Positions 11,049-21,611 of a stretch of 64,000 bases of DNA are shown in pieces. A program made the position numbers and the translations under genes. Numbering within the stretch: position 1 is the stretch's first letter; each line of letters starts with the position of its first letter. Below the pieces are notes generated by a model. The model did not search any database, was not told the origin of the DNA, and was given only the letters and a program-made list of their open reading frames with translations. This DNA comes from Bretschneidera sinensis (taxonomy: Eukaryota > Streptophyta > Magnoliopsida > Brassicales > Akaniaceae), in assembly GCA_023935145.1 (NCBI GenBank), contig CM043705.1, forward strand, positions 53,917,584 through 53,981,583, given 5' to 3'.

Positions 11049-11068
11049 GAGGGGCTTCGTCCTTTTTT
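11049..11068 (+). repeat. Right copy of about 20-bp flanking direct repeat
   Basis: GAGGGGCTTCGTCC followed by six T, identical to 3803-3822. The APC2 intron sequence continues directly after it. Confidence 0.85.
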
Positions 11069-11434
11069 GTTATCACACAGCATTTGATATATGGTCACGT
11101 GATCATTGATAGGGGAATGTCATTACAGAATGACTAAGCTCTTAATTATAAAATGGATGTATAGTTTCATTGGCCAAAGATCAATTGTGTTTTGCTATAT
11201 GCTCATATTGTTTCAATGTCTTGTCCTTTCTCTTTTCTGCATGCGCTACATTCCCAAAATTCTTTTTGCTTATGCACAGCATCTAATGCTGTCCATGTAA
11301 TTATTTTATGTAATGCAGATTCAAAAATCTGTTGTATGCTTTTATTCAAGTTTTGCAGTTTTCTCCACACAATTGGGTGTATATTATTATGTTAGTAATA
11401 GAGAATTCCTTATACTTGGAAATATATTGCACAG

Positions 11435-14400
11435 GCTGTGCCACTCTAATTCTTGAATGCACTCCTTGCATATCTCGGTGACTCTGTTAGTTATGATAGT
11501 CCTTCATCTGGCCTCAAGTCACCTTTGGCTTCAGTCCCATCTTCATGCTATCCTGGAATTGGTACTCCCTCTGAAGGGCTGGTTAGATGGAAATTGCGGC
11601 TAGAGTATTTTGCTTATGAAACTTGCAAGATTCAAGGATACCCAAACTATTTGAGATAATTGTGGACTATCCTGAGAGGTATTCTTGTTCATTTTTTACT
11701 TGATTCTTCCCATAGATTCTGTCTGTAAAAGTTGGCATATAAATTTTTTAGAGATTTCTTACGGTAATGCATACTTTTATCTTGGGCATTTCTTGATGGT
11801 ATCTGGTTTAATTTATTAAGCGATGCAGCTCTCCTGCAATTGAAGACTTGAAACAGTGTCTGGAATATACTGGACAACATTCTAAGCTGGTTGAGTCTTT
11901 TATTTCTGCACCGAAGTATCGCTTGCTCACTGCGGGTGCCTCAACCAATGATATATTGCATCAGTATGTTTCAACTAGGTGAACCAATAAGAGATTACTT
12001 AAGGGGAAGAAAAGATACAATAAAATGCATTGTGACCATGCTTACTGATGGTAGTAGTTGTAATCCAAATGGGTCTGGAAATAGTGGGGATAGTCTTCTT
12101 CAAGAACTAAATAGAGATGAAGAAAGTCAAGAGAATGTCATCATTGATGATGATTTTAACACTGATGACAAGCAAGCTTGGATTAATGCTGCACGGTATG
12201 TGTTAGCTACCATGGTTTTATTCTTAAATGAATGTAATTTATATTTACTCAAGTTATGAAGTCCATTTTGTTACATTTTTGACCTGGTAAGACTAATATC
12301 CTTCAGCTCCCTGTATTACTTCACTGACCTGTTTCTCTGCATGAGTTCTGCTCTCTCAGTTGGGAGCCTGACCCTGTTGAGGCTGACCCTTCGAAGGGTA
12401 GCCAAAACCGAAGGAAGGTTGACATACTTGGGATGATTGTTGGTATAATTGGATCAAAAGACCAACTTGTCAATGAATATCGTGTTATGCTGGCTGAAAA
12501 GCTTCTTAACAAATCTGATTATGCTATTGATTCCGAGATACGAGCCTTAGAACTCCTCAAGGCAGGTGTTATCAAATATATTTTTAGTATTTGTTCGCTG
12601 AATTGAGTCTGCTGGGTGCAGTTGTGCTCGTTTGGTGTGTTGTTTTAAACTATCCACTTAAACATGCCCTTTTTGCCTCTCTTCTCTGCTGTCATTCTTT
12701 AGATACATTTTGGAGAGAGCAGCATGGAGAGATGTGAAATTATGCTTAATGATTTAATTGATTCCAAGAGGACAAACACCAACATTAAAGCCACCAACAC
12801 AAAGTCTCAAACAGGTAGGTTTTCAACTTGTAGAATAGGTACCACTATTGGGTTGCTTTGGGGCCATTCTTGCAATCATTTTGAATTTACCATCTTCCTT
12901 TTTTTAACTGAATATTTGCAGTGATCTTTTTTCCTAACTGTTGGTGGATGAATCCTTAGGTGCTGAGTTAGGGGAGAGTGGGGTGTCTCTGGATATTCTT
13001 GATGCTACAATCATATCTTCAAATTTCTGGCCCCCAATCCAGGTACTGAGAACAATCTTTACCTTCAGTATTATCAATTTTTAACTTGTTAAAAAAGTTT
13101 CAACCATTTAAAATTTGTTGATGATGGGAAAGGTTCTATATATTAAGTTCTCCAGTTGTTTGCAGATGTGTATTTTCTGGGAGCTCTGAAAGTTTGAAGC
13201 TTCTCAACCCCCATTCAATGTGATTTTCTGCAATGCATATGGAATTCTTTTTTCATCTCTTTCCTATCGGTTGGTATTTTTTTTTTTTTTTACTTTTTTT
13301 TCCCCAAAGAATACATCGATCAAGCTGAAAAGTATGAAAATATATAACCATAGAAAAATAAAACCTTCTCACCCTCTAAGCAACACTGCCCTGTTTCTAC
13401 AAAACCCTGTTTCAAAGTGAAATTCCTTTCAGAGCAGAAAATCTCAGCTATTGTCTATACCCTCTCTTTTAACAATAGTTTTTGAAACCTTTCTGACTCA
13501 GACCATATTTGATAACCCTGTGTTGAAAATGCTATCTTCTCTCTGAAGGCACAGATGAATTGCCTTCAGAATAATTAACTGCAGAGCTCTAGTTGCATAT
13601 TGAAATTTGTCTTCTATTGCCTGAATCCTCATTTTGATTTTCCACCAAAGATGTTTGTTTCCCGGTCCTTAACGACATTTATTGTTCACTAGTTCTACTT
13701 ATATTGTTAGGTATCAAGTTTTAATGTGGTTCAATTTATATAAAATGCACCATGCATCAGATTGTGTTATCTGTTGTCCTTGCACTTCAAAATTCCTGAT
13801 AATAATGTTTTCCTATTCTTTCTTATTTTGTTGTCCCTTTAGTATTCTTGTTTCACCATAATTGACCTTGACAAGAAATTTCAGGATGAGCCACTTATCA
13901 TACCTGAACCTGTTGACCATCTGCTGTCTGATTATGCAAAAAAGTTCCATCAAATCAAGACCCCTCGTAAGCTACTTTGGAAGAAAAATCTTGGTACTGT
14001 CAAGGTCAGGTGCTTCTAACTTAAATCAGTTTTATTGGATGCCTTTTTTTTTTTTTTTTAATATAAATGGCTTTTAATATTCGTTCTCAGTGTTTGAACT
14101 TATAATTAAAGATTTATCCAGTTATTTCACTTTCTTGCATTACTTGATTGACATTTGTACTTCCTTTTTCCTCTTTTTATCATGTGTGCATGGGTTCAAT
14201 TGGAGTTGCAATTTGAAGATAGGGCAATGCAGTTCACAGTGGCTCCTGTACATGCAGCGATTATTATGCGATTTCAAGATCAAACAAGGTAAATTCGAGA
14301 GTTTTCTCAGTATGTTCAATGTCAGTTATTGATAATGTAACAGGATGCTTATTTTCCACTTTCAGTTGGACCTCTAAAAACCTTTCTGCTTCTATTGGGG

Positions 14401-16178
14401 TACCTGTGGATGTACTCAGGATAAATTTTTGGATAAGCAAGGTATCTTTAAAACATTATTATAATGATCCATAATCTAATCATAGTCTTCGTTGAAATCT
14501 CCTCTACCCTTTTTCCCCTTCTCACTATATTTAATTTCTGAGAAACCCCTAAAGAGACTGATTTCTGTAAATCATTCTCTTGACAGCTAAAGCTGTTTGG
14601 CACTGTAGATGTAGGTTGGTAAAGTACTCTCATTTTTACTGTTTAGGAGAACATTCTTCCTTTTGATGTGATTTGCTGAGTCATTGTAATGTTAAATGGA
14701 ATTAATCCTCTTGTTCAGTTGTGATTTTGTGATTTCTGAATCATTTAGTTTTCATTTTATTTTACATTATTTGTCTTTTCTTTGCAAGCACTAGCTAAAA
14801 TTGCTCTAACATATCCAAATGCATTGCAATTTCTCTAATTAATATGATTATCTTCATGGACCAGAATTTGAGTGCTAGACTAATTATTTTTCTCCTTTTT
14901 TATTTTCGTACCCAGGGAGTTCTTGTAGAATCAATGGGGACAGACTCTAATGACCCTGTCTTTACCCTGGTGGAAGGCATGGTTGATCCAAGTAAGAATG
15001 GTGCTAATGGTGGGAGTTCTGAGGGGCTTCTAGTAGGCGATGAGGAAGGAGAGAGATCTGTGGCCTCTGTTGAGGACCAATTATGTAAAGAAATGACGGT
15101 GTATGAGGTGTGTGACATGATGCAAACAATCTCTATAGTGTATATACTGTTTAAATCCGTAGGTGGATTTTGGGTTACTGTTTGAAATCAACTCTGTTTT
15201 TCTGATATAAGTTTGACTTCATTCTCATTTAACATCAAAAACAGATTTAGAAGAGTCTGCTTTCAAGAATCGTCGGTTTCATATGCGGGTTTGTGGTTCG
15301 GTTAGGATATGTTGTTCTACCGTCCGATTCCAACTCAGATAAATACGGAGTTCTGCCACTGTACTCCAGATTTCTGTTTTACGATAGTCTTGACTTTGGT
15401 TTGATTTAGTTACCCTTCGAAATTCTGGCTCTACCGGTGTTTGCATCTGTAACACAAACCGAAAAGAAAATAGAAAAACAGAAAACCAGAAAGCTAAATT
15501 CTAACAGAACTCTGGCTTGAGAATTTCCGATGACAATGTTTATTTAAGCAAGTGCTGGTAAATAATGTGGTCTAGCAAGAAAATTTGGAACTTAATATAC
15601 TGCCATTTTTCTCCCTAACTACTGATAGAGTTAAGGCTTGATTGTAGGATTTTGTTGTATAATCAATTCCTGTATTATAGACTACATTATAGGGATAGTC
15701 AATTATCAATATCTTTTACCATATTTGTACTGATCTTATTCTATAAATACATAGCCAAACCCTCGTTTGGGGTAAAGCAGTCTTCCACACTTTCCACTCT
15801 TTACACCTACATATCTCAGTGGCTATTTTTTTTTTTTTTTTCTGTAGAAATTTATCATGGGAATGCTAATAAATTTCGGTAGCATGGCGTTGGATCGAAT
15901 TCATAATACTCTCAAGGTAATAGTGGTTTTTACATGCTTCTCAATTTCAATTTAAATATAGCAATTAGCAACATTATTTTATTTTTTAGTATTAAACATG
16001 GTTAGAAATAATATTAATGTTTACAAAGATTGCTTATGGCATAATGTTGCTGCAGATGTTCTGTGTTGCTGATCCTCCTTATGATAAATCACTCCAACAA
16101 CTGCAAAGCTTTCTATCTGGTCTAGTTTCTGAAGAAAAAATAGAACTAAGAGATGGAATGTATGTTCTGAAAAAGTAA
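11435..16178 (+). pseudogene. APC2: Anaphase-promoting complex subunit 2 homologue, 3' half
   Basis: Exon blocks continue the APC2 homologue: 11435-11678, 11829-12195, 12360-12561 (WEPDPVEADPSKGS), 12703-12814 (IHFGESSMERCEIMLNDLID), 12960-13042, 13885-14004 (TPRKLLWKKNLGTVK), 14200-14288 (LQFEDRAMQFTVAPVHAAII), 14365-14441, 14916-15107, 15848-15915 and 16057-16178. The last two form the C-terminal winged-helix region, ending RDGMYVLKK-stop. The blocks cover the cullin homology region. Lesions are: TAA at 11447-11449 (Gln expected); a 1-nt loss near 11620 that shifts the frame before KLFEIIVDYPES-like sequence; a missing segment near 11977 where QYVST runs straight into GEPIRDYLRGR, without the intervening residues; and CAA instead of CAG at the acceptor before 14200. 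The 12561 donor is GC rather than GT. The combined damage argues for a pseudogene, although transcription is not excluded. Confidence 0.87.
15640..15835 (+). mobile_element. Possible copia-type LTR remnant in an APC2 intron
   Basis: The intron 15108-15847 contains a stretch beginning near TGTTGTATAATCAATTCC, with a TATAAATA box (15743-15750) and a short leader, resembling small copia LTRs. No paired copy or target duplication could be found, so this is weak. Confidence 0.3.
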
Positions 16179-16612
16179 TTAACTGAGACAGTCATAATAC
16201 ACCAGTCACCTTGAAGCTTTGGACCAATAGCGCTGGTGAGATTCTCTATTTTGATCTTCATTTAATCCCGATAAAAATCTTTCTGCTCTTGTTTTTTTTC
16301 TCCCCTATCCAAATTGAACTGGAAATTGCTAATGGTGGAACATAACAAGATGATATATATTTTTTTATTTCCATTTTGCTATCACTTGATGCTCAAAGAA
16401 AACTTCCGGACTGGTTTAGCAAAGTTACAGGAAATGCTGCAATCCACCAGGAGTTTTTGGTTATCAGCAGTGCTATTACAGCCCATTATATTTAGGTTTC
16501 CGAAGAGTGGAGATTCCGCAGCAAGTTTGTATTCCAATCAATGGTGGAAATGGCTTTCTCTAAAATTATCCTGACATGATTAAGAGTCGGACATTTTCTC
16601 CATGCTCCCCAT
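16179..16612 (+). other. APC2 3' flank, no gene seen
   Basis: Sequence after the APC2 stop codon. No convincing coding region; an open frame at 16314-16574 has no recognisable composition or motif. Probably 3' UTR and downstream DNA. Confidence 0.4.
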
Positions 16613-16722
16613 ATAGGCCATGTTTGGGGTTCCATTTAAGCCAACTTAAAGCAAGTTGGCTTAAATGGTTTTAAGCCAACTTGCTTTAAGTTGGCTTAAA
16701 TGGAACCCCAAACATGGCCTAT
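16613..16722. repeat. Near-perfect 110-bp foldback (hairpin of hairpins), MITE-like
   Basis: Arms of about 53 bp (16613-16665 and 16670-16722) are perfectly complementary by eye around a tiny loop. Each arm also contains its own smaller inverted repeat, TTTAAGCCAACTT...AAGTTGGCTTAAA, with 13-bp half-arms. The ends read ATAGGCCATGTTTGGGG. It could be a small foldback/MITE with a short A/T target duplication (flanks ATAT or TA). A transcript through it would form a long double-stranded stem. Confidence 0.85.
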
Positions 16723-18262
16723 ATTAGTTTGGAGTAAACTTGCACTGAAGATTTGCTTTCTTATGTTCTCTACAGATTACAGCACTCTTCTTATGAATGT
16801 AAATGTCTGGGGACTGCCTTAGAATTGAAACTAGTGTTTAAAATCCCATAAATTATTCTCAGAACATAATCTTGCTTATTATATTTTTATTTCTATCCAA
16901 TTTTGGATAGAAATTTGTTGTAATTTGTATCATGTGGAGACATCTTTTGAATGATATAGGCATATAGCATGTATTTTTCACACTCCAAAAAATGCAAATT
17001 TCAGGGGGTAAATGCAAACCATTTTCCGCAAGTCATGCTTATTTTACTATTGCAGTCCTTTTTCCCGTTCTTGGAGAGGAGCTTCTGTATAGGATGAGGA
17101 TTGACGGCATGTTTATATGGAGACGCGACCTAAGTCCTATGTTTAAGGGGTATGAGCCCGTGATTCTATCAATGAGGTCCTTTTTTTACTTGGAAAAAAA
17201 AATACGGAGACACTCAAATCCAATGGCAGCTTGCCTGATCCTCACCATTGCGTAGGAGTGCCTTGAGTAGTATGTTACTATGTAGTAGTCGAACTTGAAA
17301 ATTAATACATTTTCCCCCGCTTAGGCCCTTTTTTTTTTTTTTTTAATGATCATTAAGAGTGTTTGGAATAAATGAATTTTATAAATTTTAAGGAATTCTT
17401 TAAATTCTAAATTTGTTATGTTTGAAAAAAAGCTATGAAATTCATTTTAAAATGTATTCACCGAAGAAGTTTGTTGCAAGTTTTATTAAAATCGATAGAA
17501 TTTAAAAATAAAATTTACAAAATGAAGAATAAAAAATTATGTCGATCAAAATAATATATTTTATTTCTCTTTCCCACTCTTTCATTTCCTTACTTTTTTC
17601 TCCCCTTTGGCCCTTTTTCCATCTTCTTATGAAATCTTTATTTATTTTAAATATTTTATGTATAAAAATTCAATTTAGTTATACAAATCAATATAAAAGC
17701 TAAATATAAAATTTCATTTTAATTTATTTTTAAATGAATTTGATTTTCAATTCATTTAAAAATAAAATAAATTTTATTTTTATTTGATATCAAATGGAAT
17801 GTACGGTTTTTTTTTTTTTTTTACAACTTTCTTTCAATTGAGGAATTTACTTTTTTTCTCACTCTCAACTCAAACTATAACAATTTCATTTTACTCGTAA
17901 TAGAGTCGATGGTGTAGGATTTAACCTCGAAACCTCAAGGGAGTATACTCAAAGGCTAAAACTTATACTCTTTAAAAAAACAATTTATAAAATGATTATG
18001 GAACATTTGTTTTATCATAAATTATTTCAAAGTCCTAAACAATTTCTACTGCTAACCAAATGGAACCTTCAATTTAAGAAGAGTTTTGCATATCAATAAG
18101 AATTGTTCAAACAGTTACTATTTCGATGTTGATAAAAAATTCACATGAATAATCGTTACTAAATGGTCGCATTATCCTCTGCCTATTTACATGGAATCTT
18201 GCCTATGGACTCCCATTTTCCATTTGCAAATTTTTTCCATTTTAATATCATTATCATATCAC

Positions 18263-18266
<4 letters not shown>
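16723..18266. other. AT-rich intergenic stretch
   Basis: No gene could be supported. An 87-codon open frame at 16992-17255 has no recognised motif and no obvious splice context. Homopolymer T runs (17330-17344, 17808-17822) and long A/T-rich tracts around 17350-17800 look like decayed small transposon or intergenic DNA. Confidence 0.5.

Positions 18267-18267
<1 letters not shown>

Positions 18268-18319
<52 letters not shown>
18268..18319. repeat. (AT)n microsatellite upstream of the SET gene
   Basis: About 50 bp of uninterrupted AT dinucleotide, ending about 168 bp before the start codon of the TPR-SET gene, hence in its promoter or 5' UTR. Length variation is expected here. Confidence 0.95.
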
Positions 18320-18321
<2 letters not shown>

Positions 18322-18486
18322 ATTCTTAACAGTAAAATAATAAAGAACCCAAAACTTAGCCGTTGCCGTTACCGAATGTGGGGCCAAAAAGATTGGTAAA
18401 AAGAGGGGAAGAATCATGTGACCGTTACAAACCCTGAAATTTAAATCTACGAAGAGAAGACTACTGATACTCAACCACCACCAAAA

Positions 18487-20103
18487 ATGAGAGAAGAAGA
18501 AGAGCAGAAACCAGATATAGCAGAAGGGCTAATGCAACAGCTCAGATCAAGAGCCACAGAGCTTCTCCTCAGAGAAGAGTGGCAAGAGTCCGTACAAGTC
18601 TACTCTCAGTTCATCAATCTCTGCCAAGACCAACTCTCAAAGACCCATCAACCAAATCCAGACCCAGATCACCTCCCCAAGCTCAACAAATCCCTCTGCT
18701 TAGCCCTCTGCAACCGAGCTGAGGCACGGTCCAGACTGAGAGATTTCAGCGAAGCACTGAGAGATTGTGATCAAGCACTCAAAATTGAAAGCACCCATTT
18801 CAAGACTCTGCTCTGCAAAGGTAAGATCTTGCTCAGCTTGAGCAGGTACTCCATGGCTTTGAATTGCTTCAAAACAGCTCTCCTTGATCCTCAAGCTAAT
18901 TGCAACCTTGAAACTCTTAATGGGTATTTAGATAAATGCAAGAAGCTTGAGTTTCAATCGAGAACTGGAGCTTTTGATCTCTCTGACTGGATCCTTAGTG
19001 GGTTTCGCGGTAAGTCACCGGAACTCGCTGAATACATAGGTGCAGTGCAAATCAAGAGATCTGAGATAAGTTGGCGTGGATTATTTTCAACAAAGAATAT
19101 TGATGCCGGGACTTTAATTTTGGTCACAAAGGCGATTTCCACGGAGAGAGGCATATTGCCAGGGGAAGATTCAGGAAAAAACGCACAATTGGTCATGTGG
19201 AAGAATTTCGTTCATAAAGTTGTAGAATCCACCACAAAATGTCAAAGAACTCATCAATTGATCAGTATGTTATCGACTGGCAAAGGTGAGGATGAGTTTG
19301 AGGTTCCTGATATCAATCTCTTTAAGCCCGAGAATGAAGACAGTAGCCACTCAAAGGAGAAGCTTGATATGGACAAAATTTTAAGCATTTTGGATGTGAA
19401 TTCTCTTGTTGAGGATGCAGTTTCGGCGAAAGTTATGGGAAAGAACAGAGATTACTATGGCGTTGGGTTATGGGTATTGACATCTTTCATCAACCACTCA
19501 TGTAATCCTAATGTAAGGCGCTTGCACGTAGGGGATTATGTGATCGTTCATGCCTCCAGGGATATAAAGGCAGGTGAAGAGATCACATTTGCATACTTTG
19601 ATGTGCTTTCTCCATTGGATAAGCGCAAGGAGATGTCAAATACATGGGGATTCCTTTGTAAATGTAAGAGGTGCAAGTTTGAAAATGAAGCATGCTTTAA
19701 ACAAGAACTGGGAGAAATTGAGATGAGTCTTGAAAGAGGAATAGATTTGGGTGGTCTAGTTTATAGATTAGAGGAAGGAATGAGAAGATGGATGGTGAGG
19801 GGGAAAGAGAAGGGCTACTTGAGGGCATCGTTTTGGGCTGCATATTCTGAGGTTTATAGTTCGGAGAGGTTGATGAAGAGGTGGGCCAAGCGGATTCCAG
19901 CGATGGAAGTTGTGGTGGATAGTGTTGTAGAAGTTGTCGGCAGTGATGGCAGGATACTGAAGATAGTTGTGGAGGGATTGAAGAAAACCGGTGGCGGATT
20001 GCTGAACGTGGAGAGAGTAATGAAGTTGGGGAGAGGGGTTTATGGAAAAATAGTGAAAAAGCAAGCAATGAGGTCTCTTCTTGAATTTGGCATTCATGAA
20101 TAA
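18487..20103 (+). CDS. TPR and SET domain protein (SMYD-like lysine methyltransferase)
   Basis: An intact 538-residue single-exon gene, the best preserved host gene in the window. The N-terminal third has TPR-like helical repeats (about residues 10-155: LCLALCNRAEARSRLRDFSE, ALRDCDQALKIESTHFKTLL). The SET region follows: an N-terminal piece near residue 196 (WRGLFSTKNIDAGTLI), the NHSCNPN motif at 336-342, GEEITFAYFD at 363-372 with the SET tyrosine at 370, and a post-SET cysteine cluster C391/C393/C396 (CKCKRC) for zinc. The split SET and TPR arrangement resembles plant and animal SMYD-like proteins that methylate lysines on histones or other proteins. The substrate cannot be told from sequence. 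No signal peptide or membrane segment is evident. The ATG at 18487 follows CCACCAAAA and is the first in the open frame. Confidence 0.9.
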   Translation: MREEEEQKPDIAEGLMQQLRSRATELLLREEWQESVQVYSQFINLCQDQLSKTHQPNPDPDHLPKLNKSLCLALCNRAEARSRLRDFSEALRDCDQALKIESTHFKTLLCKGKILLSLSRYSMALNCFKTALLDPQANCNLETLNGYLDKCKKLEFQSRTGAFDLSDWILSGFRGKSPELAEYIGAVQIKRSEISWRGLFSTKNIDAGTLILVTKAISTERGILPGEDSGKNAQLVMWKNFVHKVVESTTKCQRTHQLISMLSTGKGEDEFEVPDINLFKPENEDSSHSKEKLDMDKILSILDVNSLVEDAVSAKVMGKNRDYYGVGLWVLTSFINHSCNPNVRRLHVGDYVIVHASRDIKAGEEITFAYFDVLSPLDKRKEMSNTWGFLCKCKRCKFENEACFKQELGEIEMSLERGIDLGGLVYRLEEGMRRWMVRGKEKGYLRASFWAAYSEVYSSERLMKRWAKRIPAMEVVVDSVVEVVGSDGRILKIVVEGLKKTGGGLLNVERVMKLGRGVYGKIVKKQAMRSLLEFGIHE

Positions 20104-20709
20104 AGCTATTAGCTAATAGCTATTCAAATTTCCATTCATTATTCTTTCCCACCAACGCTCCTTTGGTTTCTCAATTAAAATATGGACACAATTACTGTGA
20201 AATATTTTGTTCATATACTGAACTATAGTATCAGAGCTTCTAATTACGGTGAAATGTTTTGTTATACAGATGGGTTTGCTTTTAAACTTTACAATCATTT
20301 TTATCCACAGCAGAAATTTGTTTTTCCATCATACAATGTTTGTCTTGTTGATATACTTCATGAAAAGTGCAGCAAGAAATAAATTGGCCATATTATTTAG
20401 ACAATAATGTTGGGACCGATTTTCACTTGGCTGGAAATCCAATGTACCAAAGATAAATCCAAAAGAGAGGGCCTTTATTAACCACACCTTGATAAATAGA
20501 CCAGAAGTAGTAATTTCAGATTTCATAATTCAACTGGTAAGGCTAGCAGACGCTGGCATAACCACAAATGAGTATTAGACCGTACCCAAGCTGTCAATGT
20601 TTTTCCCATTTGACAACGAATTGTACCAATAATCATTTATATCAATCTCAATGTTTTGAGTTATGTCTGCTATGGGGGCTATGTTTTGAGTTTTTATTTA
20701 TATCAATCT
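20104..20709. other. 3' flank of SET gene, no gene seen
   Basis: Short open frames here (for example 20182-20382) show no motif. Nothing beyond probable 3' UTR and intergenic DNA is supported. Confidence 0.45.
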
Positions 20710-21125
20710 CGTTGTATTCAACTGTGATGGTTCTTCGGTTTCTACTATGGGGCTGGAGGAGGTATTCTTCGGGTTAACAATCATATTTTCTTTCCTACAT
20801 TTTTTTTGGTTTTTTGGTCCATGTACTAATATGCAGGGGAAGGCAAGAGCTATGCTTGAAGGATTTGAAGTTAATGTTGTAGGACCAACTTAATCCACCA
20901 TGAGACTTGGTATACATAGTTTGTGAGATCAAAGATTACATGGGTTCAAATGTCACAACACATTATATTTTTCGAGAAGGTAATCAGGTAGAAGATTCTC
21001 TTGCTTCTTTTGGACATGCGCACCAGCCACACCAAGTCTATCGGTCCAAGGAAGATCTGTCGGCACAGAGTCGTAGGTTATACAATACTGATTGTAATGG
21101 TTTAGCCTATTTTAGAAAGAAATAA
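20710..21125 (+). pseudogene. RNase H-like (RVT_3-type) remnant, probably LINE- or transposon-derived
   Basis: A decayed fragment. The piece at 20907-21125 reads IVCEIKDYMGSNVTTHYIFR then EGNQVEDSLASFGHAH. This resembles the C-terminal part of plant RNase H-like domains, where HIYREGNQVADxLAxxG carries the catalytic histidine and aspartate. A weaker upstream match (NCDGSS, about 20721) would be the domain's first strand with its Asp, in another frame. No reverse transcriptase is adjacent. It is a relic of a non-LTR element or of a domesticated RNase H-like gene. Confidence 0.55.
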
Positions 21126-21215
21126 TGTAATGCTTTATCTAGAGTAAGACTTAGGGTCTTTTGAAGTAAAGTTTTATGTTCCCTTAAGTATGGTGCCCTT
21201 TTGTCTCCCATTTAT

Positions 21216-21224
21216 GTGTGTGTG

Positions 21225-21280
<56 letters not shown>

Positions 21281-21284
21281 TATA
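21216..21284. repeat. TA-rich compound microsatellite
   Basis: TGTGTG followed by several TATATA blocks interrupted by TG, repeating in an approximately 22-bp higher-order pattern. Confidence 0.9.
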
Positions 21285-21330
21285 ATTTAATAAATAGGTA
21301 GGGATCCGTCAAACCTCCTCCACTATAAGA

Positions 21331-21611
21331 AGCCTTTTTTTAAAAAAAAGAAGAGAAGTTATATATGCTATGTTACTGTAATTCTTAATTCGTGCACACC
21401 TAGAATCCAATATCTGCTCTTTTGGATGCCAATATGAACTTGCTTGCTTGTAAATTCAATTAATTCCTTTAGCCTTTTTTTAAAAAAAAAGAAGAGAAGT
21501 TATATATGCTATGTTACTGTAATTCTTAATTCGTGCACACCTAGAATCCAATATCTGCTCTTTTGGATGCCAATATGAACTTGCTTGCTTGTAAATTCAA
21601 TTAATTCCTTT
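21331..21611. repeat. Tandem duplication of about 140 bp
   Basis: Copies at 21331-21470 and 21471-21611 are practically identical; the second has one extra A in the A-run. Near identity shows a recent duplication event. No coding content is seen. Confidence 0.95.

Noticed and set aside
16992..17255. 87-codon open frame between APC2 and the SET gene
   Set aside because: No recognisable domain, no supporting splice or promoter signals, and AT-rich context. Probably chance.
17350..17800. Possible MITE beginning GAGTGTTTGGAATAAATG
   Set aside because: A TIR-like start is present, but no matching right end or target duplication could be recognised in the AT-rich sequence.
18265..18474. Open frames containing poly-(Tyr-Ile) on both strands
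   Set aside because: Translation of the AT microsatellite.
19697..20097. Minus-strand frames of 109-123 codons opposite the SET gene
   Set aside because: Shadow frames of an intact, domain-bearing plus-strand gene.
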